From JACPLA01 sp035291905 (GTDB taxonomy: Bacteria > Bacteroidota > Ignavibacteria > UBA10030): a stretch of 11,531 bases of DNA. Numbering within the stretch: the first letter of the stretch is position 1; each line of letters opens with the position of its first letter. Under the pieces are notes generated by a model. It was not told the origin of the DNA. It saw only the letters and a list, made by a program, of their open reading frames with translations, and made no database searches. The stretch spans positions 1 through 11,531 of the forward strand of contig DATDRF010000045.1 in NCBI GenBank assembly GCA_035291905.1, in the 5' to 3' direction. The position numbers and the translations under genes are program-made. This document shows, piece by piece, positions 6,903 through 11,531 of the stretch.

Positions 6903-7014
6903 CCTCGACAGCTTCGATTCACGGATAGGTCTTGGCCCTCATCAGGCGGCGTGACACTGCCCGGCGATTCATCCCTACCCTCGGCATTCTCCCATCGCCG
7001 CGTGTCGGACTTCA

Positions 7015-7158
7015 TTACATCGATGTCCACTCATCGGCCTCCGTGCTCAGGGATTCCACGATCGTTTTCTGAATCACCTTTTGCAGGAGGTCGATAGATT
7101 CCGACAATGACTTCGTTGCTGGACATTCGGCGCCTGCCTCCCCACCACGATTGGAAGA
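7015..7158 (-). pseudogene. Possible 3' remnant of an unknown gene
   Basis: On the minus strand a frame is open from about 7158 to a TAA at 7015-7017. Its last 30 codons read like a genuine protein end: an amphipathic helix LSESIDLLQKVIQKTIVESL followed by STEADEWTSM. There is no ATG; a TTG at 7107 or GTG at 7074-7072 would be the only starts, and no good ribosome binding site is seen. Moving upstream, the frame is closed by a stop formed just where the inverted repeat at 7164-7253 begins, so the repeat may have cut off the rest of the gene. It could equally be chance. I do not recognise the family. Confidence 0.2.
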
Positions 7159-7163
7159 TTATG

Positions 7164-7253
7164 ACACGAAGGGCACAGAGTAGACGCGAAGAACACAAAG
7201 AAAAGCCACGCCAACTTCGTGCTCTTCGTGCTTCCTTTGTGTCGCTTCGTGTA
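7164..7253. repeat. Long inverted repeat (copy 2 of the dispersed 'ACACRGAG' family)
   Basis: Arms at about 7164-7200 and 7215-7253 pair at roughly 30 of 38 positions, with a 14-base loop. The words ACACGAAG, GGCACAGAG, GAACACAAAG match the style and order of copy 1 at 3550-3646, but the arms differ at many bases, so the copies are diverged while each retains self-complementarity. It lies between convergent genes. Confidence 0.75.
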
Positions 7254-7368
7254 AGTTCTTTAGAAGAGACGGAACCTGGCGCATATCGTCACACGCTCGG
7301 AGATCGGGTTCCCAGGGCGAGATCTTCGATGCTGGCTCGATATTCGCTATTGCTCCACTGCCTTCGGC

Positions 7369-7405
7369 TTAAATATCGAATGTCGAACAACCGAATTTCA
7401 AACGC
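7369..7405. repeat. Short 7-base-periodic repeat next to the rlmD stop
   Basis: Just downstream of the methyltransferase stop, the words TATCGAA, TGTCGAA, ACCGAA and TTTCAAA follow one another at 7374-7402 with about 7-base spacing. Related TCGA words occur at 7328-7345. The spacing matches that of the heptamer repeat inside rlmD (8364-8419), although the sequence differs. It holds no gene. Confidence 0.45.
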
Positions 7406-7412
7406 CCAAGTC

Positions 7413-8870
7413 TTATCCCACTTCAAACAGCGCCACATTCTCAATGTGGTAGGTATGCGGAAACATGTCGACGGGTTGTAACTTCCGGAGGGTATAGCGC
7501 GAACTGCACAACATCTTTGCATCACGTGCCTGGGTTGCAGGATTGCAGCTGACGTAAACAATGCGGGGAACACCGAGCTTCACGATCGCGTCAACGACAT
7601 CCGGATGCATGCCGCTGCGCGGTGGATCAATGATGAGCACGTCCGGCCTTGGGTACGATTTCATCCATTCACTCTCCCGCGTCAACTTCTCTTTCAGGTC
7701 ACCCATTACAAACGAACAATTCTCCACGCCGTTGAGCCGCGCGTTCCTTTCCGCGTCGCGGACTGCACTTTCAACAGACTCGATCCCAACCACATGCGAA
7801 ACCGCATCCGCAACGAAAAGTGCGATCGTTCCGGTTCCGCTGTAGAGATCGAAAACGGTATCTCCCTTCCTGAACCCGGCGAACGTTCGCGCCACTTCAT
7901 AAAGCCTCTCCGCCTGACGCGTATTGGTCTGGAAGAATGATCCCGCGGAGATCGAGAATTGCCGATTTCCCAACATCTCGTGAATCACCCCCTTCCCTGT
8001 CACCACATTCTCCTTTTCCCCGTAGGCAATCTGGGCTTTTCGGCTGTTGATGGTATTGACGACGGTCGTGATACCCGGAATGGCGGAAGACAACTCGGCG
8101 GCATATTCCCGAACAAGTTCGGGACGATCCTCGAACGTCACAAAGTTCACCATCAGTTCATCGGTGCGCCTGGACTGGCGGATGACGAGAAACCGGAGAT
8201 ATCCAGAATCGGTCTTGCTTGAATAAACGGGGAGGTTTTCGCGCCTCGCGAACTCGCGCGTGAAGTGAAGAATCTTCGTTGAAACTTCGGATTGAAGGAA
8301 GCACTCTTCGAGGTCCAGGACCTTGTCGTAGCGTTGGGGGACGTGGAGACCGAGGAAGATTTCGGATTGCGGAATGCGGATTGCGGAATGCGGATTGTGG
8401 ATTTCGGATTGTGGATCCGCGGCCGGGCCATCGGGGAGCCATTGGAGGTCGGAGAACGAAAACTCCATCTTGTTGCGATAGAAGTAGATCTCGTCTGCCC
8501 CGATGATGGGGAGGATTTCCGGCTGATCGAATCCGCCGATATGCTGAAAGGACTCGAGAACATGCTGCTGTTTCCATTGAAGCTGAGAGGTGTAGTCGAC
8601 GTGCTGCCATTTGCAGCCGCCGCACACGCCAAAGTGTTTGCAGCGGGGTGAGACGCGATGGGGAGAGTGCTGAAGGACCTCGACGACCCGGGCTTCTGCG
8701 AACTGTTTCTTCTTCCGGACGATCCTTGCATTCACGATATCGCCCGGAACAGCTCCTTCGACGAAAACCACAAATCCTTCCAGGCGTGCGACAGCTTTCC
8801 CTTCAAAAGCTGCGCCCGTCACTTCGAGGCGGACAACCGCCCCTCGTTCCAGGCCAGGGTCGGGATTCAA
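7413..8870 (-). CDS. rlmD: 23S rRNA (uracil-C5)-methyltransferase, RlmD/RumA type
   Basis: A 485-residue SAM-dependent enzyme that methylates C5 of a uracil in 23S rRNA (U1939 in E. coli for RlmD; the exact site here is inferred). Domains in order: TRAM RNA-binding domain (about 8-66); four cysteines for a 4Fe-4S cluster (C77, C83, C86 in RCKHFGVCGGC, and C190 in LEECFL); central RNA-binding domain; and a Rossmann methyltransferase domain with SAM motif FDLYSGTGTIAL (340-351), IDPPRSGM (414-421), catalytic C442 in VSCNPA and base E477 in HIENVALF. The start is a TTG at 8870 that overlaps the stop of the DUF5916 gene as TTGA, so translation is probably coupled. Residues about 152-171, between the first cysteines and C190, are encoded by a tandem heptamer repeat that enlarges a variable loop; all key residues remain, so the enzyme is probably active. 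A RlmCD-like double specificity cannot be excluded. Confidence 0.92.
   Translation of the reverse strand: MNPDPGLERGAVVRLEVTGAAFEGKAVARLEGFVVFVEGAVPGDIVNARIVRKKKQFAEARVVEVLQHSPHRVSPRCKHFGVCGGCKWQHVDYTSQLQWKQQHVLESFQHIGGFDQPEILPIIGADEIYFYRNKMEFSFSDLQWLPDGPAADPQSEIHNPHSAIRIPQSEIFLGLHVPQRYDKVLDLEECFLQSEVSTKILHFTREFARRENLPVYSSKTDSGYLRFLVIRQSRRTDELMVNFVTFEDRPELVREYAAELSSAIPGITTVVNTINSRKAQIAYGEKENVVTGKGVIHEMLGNRQFSISAGSFFQTNTRQAERLYEVARTFAGFRKGDTVFDLYSGTGTIALFVADAVSHVVGIESVESAVRDAERNARLNGVENCSFVMGDLKEKLTRESEWMKSYPRPDVLIIDPPRSGMHPDVVDAIVKLGVPRIVYVSCNPATQARDAKMLCSSRYTLRKLQPVDMFPHTYHIENVALFEVG
8364..8419. repeat. Tandem heptamer repeat (8 x 7 bases) inside the rlmD coding sequence
   Basis: Read on the plus strand, eight heptamers follow without gaps: GGATTGC, GGAATGC, GGATTGC, GGAATGC, GGATTGT, GGATTTC, GGATTGT, GGATCCG. 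The first two 14-base units (8364-8377, 8378-8391) are identical; the next two are diverged. On the coding strand they encode residues of the type DPQSEIHNPHSAIRIPQSEI. Unit length is not a multiple of three, but the whole insertion keeps the rlmD frame and has no stops in it. Confidence 0.9.
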
Positions 8871-11278
8871 TAGCTTAGCCAGTAGCTGATCTTCAGAAGC
8901 AGGGCATTGGTCATGGGGAGGGAAAAGAGATTGTCCACATCCTTTCCCAAAGACGTCCGATACGATCCTCCCTCCCCGGCGCGGGATTGGGACCAGACGA
9001 GAAAGAGGGTGCTGCCGGGGAGGTATTCCCAGCGCAAGACGATATTCGAATTGAACGAAAGGTCGGTGAAATCCGGTGTCGGATAGGTAAAGCCTTCAAA
9101 CCGGTCGGGGGAAAGCATCCGCACGGTATTCTCGTATTTGCCTTTGGCGAGAAACAACTGAAGATACAACTGAAGAGAAAGGTCTCTTGTAAAGATGAAG
9201 GACCCTCTCGACGTAAAGTCCCATTCACTGGTGGTGCGATCGGCCAGAACCGTTATGGGTTTGGGCGAAATCGTGGGCTCAACGATGTTGTCGACCCAGG
9301 AGAGTCTCCTGTTGACCCTCGTGTGTTCAGCGCTGAATTCAAGGGAGATATTCGATGCCGCCTTGACTTCAACCTCAAGCCCGAAATCCAGCTGGTTCAT
9401 TCTCCTGGTGTCGTCCCCCACTCCTATCCCAAGGTCCGCAACGACCACCTGGCGCCGGTCAGATTCGACAGAAAATCTGACGTTTCGGCCTTTGGCTTTC
9501 GCGAGCAATCCATTTCCGCGGGTCTCAAAGGGATCAAACCGCCCGTCATCGAATCCGCCTTCGAGTTCAACCTCCCAGTAGTTGGGGAACATCAGGTACG
9601 CCGACGCTTCGTAAGAATTGAAAATTTCTATCCCGTCGAAGTTCCGCCGCAGGTGATAGCGGGCGCTGAGGTTGTAGATCCGCTTCCAATCCGTGACTTC
9701 ATCATCCCGATACAGGACTTCGGCTACATATCCATAGTCATTGGGACTGCGGAAGAATCCGATGTCGTTGATGTTGTATTTCTTTGAAGTGAAATCAAAC
9801 GAAGCAGCACCCCTCCAGTGAGCGCCGCCGTCCTTGTTAAACGAGATCTTTCCCGCCGATCCGTCGAGTTTCTGTCCCCTCCGGTCGATATGTGATCCAG
9901 CCAGAAATCCCTCCACGCGGTATTCGCTCTTCATGAACTTGAGATTCCAGTCAAGTCCGCCGGTAAACGCGGGGAGCCCTTTCTTGCGATTGACAGAGGT
10001 GAGTATCAACCCTGCGTTGGAGTTTTCGAAGAGGTCCTTGCGCAAGCGGACCAGGCTGTAGTTTGTCAGCGGATCAACGACCGGTTCCGATTTGTTCCCC
10101 AGAGAATCGACCAGCGTTGCGCTCTCTTCTGACGTGACCGCCTCGAGGATTCCTATCGAAAGCCCATCGGCTGTTTTTCCGGAGATCTTGGCTGCTCCCA
10201 GGATCGTCGCATACCGCGGTTCGTGTTCGACGTAACCGCCCTCCGGTTCCTGAACATTGATCGTGTGCCCGATGCGGCGCGAATAGAAGAGCCCCGGGCC
10301 AAAATCGCCTCCAAAGGTTGTGAATCGGATGATCTGTGATCCCTCGATGAAGAATGGCCGCTTTTCGGGATAGAACGTCTCAAATGTCGTGAGGTTCAAC
10401 ACGGCGGGATCGGCTTCAACCTGACCGAAGTCCGGATTGAAGGTTGCATCGATCGTCAATCCCGACGTCGGCTTGATCTTCGCGTCGAGGCCAACGTGTG
10501 ATGTAAAATCGGTTCCGTTCGGATACGTCCGCGATTTTGGAACAAACCGGTTGCCGCCTGCGGCGTAGGGGAGCAGTTCGACATTACCCGGACGAGACAG
10601 GTTTTCGAGTCCGGTCAGATTGCCGAATTTCGACACCCAACCGCTCTCGCTTTTCCGTATGAGCGCCCATTGCTGCTCTTCACGGATCCTCGAGATGTAG
10701 CGAATCAGCTGCATTCCCCACTCCTGCTTCGAAGCTTCGGAGAATCGAAGCATCTTGAAAGGAATGCGCATTTCCGCCGACCATCCGTCGGGAAGGATGA
10801 CTGTCTCCGCCTCCCACACCACATCCCATGAAGCATCCTCTGCCTCTCCGTCATTGTATTGAATGATGTCGGTTCGGACACCGGCAGCGTTCAGCGTGAA
10901 TTCAAACGCCGTCTGATGATCATGATAGCTGTCGAGTCTGATGGAGACCCAATCCGACTCAACCTCGTCATCGCGACGGGCGAGGCGGGCGACGATCTTC
11001 GACGGTTCCGTGTCGTAGAGCTTCCAGCCGACGTACAGCGCGTCATCGTCGTACAGGATTCTCACTTCCGTCTTCTGGGTGCCGGGTTCTCCTTCGAGGG
11101 GATCGCGTTGAGTGAAATCAGAAATGGGACCTACCGATTGCCATTCGGTTTCATTCAGGATGCCGTCGATGCGTATCGGCCGCGGTGTTCTGACTGCAGT
11201 GGCTTTTTTGTCGCTGCTCCCGGCCCAGAGCAGGGAGGGAAACAGGAGAACGACGAGAATGGGGATTTTTCGGGGCAT
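8867..11278 (-). CDS. DUF5916 outer-membrane-type protein with N-terminal CBM9-like (DOMON) domain
   Basis: An 803-residue exported protein. Residues 1-19 form a signal peptide (PILVVLLFPSLLWA) without a lipobox cysteine. Residues about 33-228 form a CBM9-like beta-sandwich: IRIDGILNETEW, LYVGWKLYD, DDEVESDWVSIRLDSYHD, and WSAEMRIPFKMLRF. From about residue 260 the family-typical NPDFGQVEADPAVLNLTTFETFYPEKRPFF leads into a long run of alternating strands that ends in ISYWLSY; an aromatic last residue is usual in outer-membrane barrels. DUF5916 proteins are common in Bacteroidota and Gemmatimonadota; carbohydrate or peptide binding at the surface is suspected, but no function is proved. I chose the ATG at 11278, which starts the signal peptide, although the frame extends to 11392 through the edge of a repeat element. 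It is followed by rlmD with a TTGA overlap. Confidence 0.88.
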   Translation of the reverse strand: MPRKIPILVVLLFPSLLWAGSSDKKATAVRTPRPIRIDGILNETEWQSVGPISDFTQRDPLEGEPGTQKTEVRILYDDDALYVGWKLYDTEPSKIVARLARRDDEVESDWVSIRLDSYHDHQTAFEFTLNAAGVRTDIIQYNDGEAEDASWDVVWEAETVILPDGWSAEMRIPFKMLRFSEASKQEWGMQLIRYISRIREEQQWALIRKSESGWVSKFGNLTGLENLSRPGNVELLPYAAGGNRFVPKSRTYPNGTDFTSHVGLDAKIKPTSGLTIDATFNPDFGQVEADPAVLNLTTFETFYPEKRPFFIEGSQIIRFTTFGGDFGPGLFYSRRIGHTINVQEPEGGYVEHEPRYATILGAAKISGKTADGLSIGILEAVTSEESATLVDSLGNKSEPVVDPLTNYSLVRLRKDLFENSNAGLILTSVNRKKGLPAFTGGLDWNLKFMKSEYRVEGFLAGSHIDRRGQKLDGSAGKISFNKDGGAHWRGAASFDFTSKKYNINDIGFFRSPNDYGYVAEVLYRDDEVTDWKRIYNLSARYHLRRNFDGIEIFNSYEASAYLMFPNYWEVELEGGFDDGRFDPFETRGNGLLAKAKGRNVRFSVESDRRQVVVADLGIGVGDDTRRMNQLDFGLEVEVKAASNISLEFSAEHTRVNRRLSWVDNIVEPTISPKPITVLADRTTSEWDFTSRGSFIFTRDLSLQLYLQLFLAKGKYENTVRMLSPDRFEGFTYPTPDFTDLSFNSNIVLRWEYLPGSTLFLVWSQSRAGEGGSYRTSLGKDVDNLFSLPMTNALLLKISYWLSY

Positions 11279-11284
11279 AGTTTC

Positions 11285-11315
11285 CAAAAATACGATACTG
11301 AGGCCGCAGAAACAA
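11285..11315 (-). promoter_or_regulatory. Candidate Bacteroidota-type promoter for the DUF5916-rlmD pair
   Basis: On the minus strand TTG (11315-11313) and a perfect TAnnTTTG box, TATTTTTG (11292-11285), are separated by 20 bases. The box ends six bases before the ATG at 11278, so initiation would be at or next to the start codon, giving a leaderless or nearly leaderless mRNA. Either that is true, or the match is accidental. It lies 12 bases from the MITE-like element at 11327. Confidence 0.35.
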
Positions 11316-11326
11316 GAATTTTTAGT

Positions 11327-11468
11327 AGAAGCTATCTCAAAAATGTTTTGATGTCTTTTTGGAGGGTTAAAACCCGAAAGGGAACATGGCATTGCCCCGA
11401 CCTTAAGGTCGGAGCAACAAGAAGCAGTAACAAAGGGCTTCAGCCCTCTGCATTTTGAGATGGCTTCT
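11327..11468. mobile_element. MITE-like element with terminal inverted repeats and REP-like hairpins
   Basis: The 142-base element begins AGAAGCTATCTCAAAAATG (11327-11345) and ends with the inverted form CATTTTGAGATGGCTTCT (11451-11468): one mismatch and one base of length difference. AGT lies directly outside both ends (11324-11326 and 11469-11471), as for a 3-base target duplication. Inside are a perfect 16-base palindrome CCGACCTTAAGGTCGG (11397-11412), a second hairpin AGGGC-TTCA-GCCCT (11434-11447) and small GGGTT/AACCC and CCC/GGG pairs near 11364-11381. There is no transposase frame, so it would need one in trans. It sits upstream of the DUF5916 gene. Confidence 0.7.
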
Positions 11469-11497
11469 AGTGTATCAGTTTCCTCTTTTTAGACTAC

Positions 11498-11531
11498 AAC
11501 GCAGAGTCGCAAAGGACGCAGACCTGCCTGC
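11498..11531. repeat. Start of a third copy of the 'ACACRGAG' inverted repeat, cut by the window edge
   Basis: The words AACGCAGAGTCGC and AAAGGACGCAG resemble one arm of the hairpins at 3550-3646 and 7164-7253 (AC-C-AGAG or ACACGAAG followed by GCACA/CGCA). The other arm, if present, lies beyond the right edge. The 29 bases between this and the MITE-like element (11469-11497) show nothing recognisable. Confidence 0.5.

Larger units (their letters stand above)
6903..7412. other. 510-base convergent intergenic region
   Basis: This stretch lies between the stops of the M28 and RlmD genes. From 6903 to about 7014 I see no gene and no clear terminator hairpin with a T tract. From 7015 to about 7158 a minus-strand frame may be a gene remnant. 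From 7164 to 7253 lies the second long inverted repeat. From about 7300 to 7405 the sequence turns into short degenerate words around TCGA with roughly 7-base periodicity. The region is thus mostly repeat debris. Confidence 0.6.

Noticed and set aside
6903..7014. Search for a terminator after the M28 gene
   Set aside because: Only short weak stems without a T tract are seen.
8987..9787. Plus-strand open frame of 266 codons opposite the DUF5916 gene
   Set aside because: It lies wholly antisense to a recognised long gene and its translation shows no family features.
11397..11412. CCGACCTTAAGGTCGG as a terminator or operator of the DUF5916 gene
   Set aside because: It lies inside a unit with terminal inverted repeats, so it is better explained as part of the mobile element; no T tract follows.

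Overview
The window looks like a chromosomal segment from a moderately GC-rich bacterium of the Bacteroidota/Chlorobiota/Ignavibacteriota (FCB) group. Three things point there: the gene order bactofilin, AtpZ, AtpI-like protein, ATP synthase subunit a; a DUF5916 outer-membrane-type protein; and three candidate promoters of the form TTG, 20 bases, TA-rich -7 box close to TAnnTTTG. The lineage is inferred from family knowledge, not from a marker gene.

Positions 1-2276 hold a compact minus-strand operon read from right to left: a membrane-anchored M23 peptidase, a bactofilin, AtpZ, an AtpI-like four-helix protein and the N-terminal third of F0 subunit a, which runs off the left edge. The last three genes are joined by 4-base stop/start overlaps (GTGA, ATGA). 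The operon links a cell-shape module (bactofilin plus peptidoglycan hydrolase) to the membrane part of ATP synthase. A candidate promoter at 2330-2360 and a perfect 18-base palindrome at 2305-2322 precede it.

Positions 2379-3494 (minus) encode a GT4 glycosyltransferase. The divergent gap that follows carries a 97-base inverted repeat and a candidate promoter for a plus-strand pair at 3716-6902. That pair is a membrane-anchored alpha/beta hydrolase overlapping by 44 bases an M28 metallopeptidase with about eight membrane helices and a C-terminal extracytoplasmic domain, an architecture like eukaryotic ERMP1/Pff1.

The convergent gap 6903-7412 holds a second copy of the inverted repeat, a possible gene remnant and a 7-base-periodic repeat. 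Positions 7413-11278 (minus) hold a DUF5916 protein followed, with a TTGA overlap, by an RlmD-type 23S rRNA uracil-C5 methyltransferase. The methyltransferase gene carries an in-frame tandem heptamer repeat in a surface loop. Upstream of the DUF5916 gene lies a 142-base MITE-like element with terminal inverted repeats, REP-like hairpins and a possible AGT target duplication, and then the start of a third copy of the inverted repeat at the right edge.

No tRNA, rRNA, CRISPR array, complete insertion sequence or defence system was seen. The genes are recognisable families; the less explained material is the variety of small dispersed repeats in and between them.
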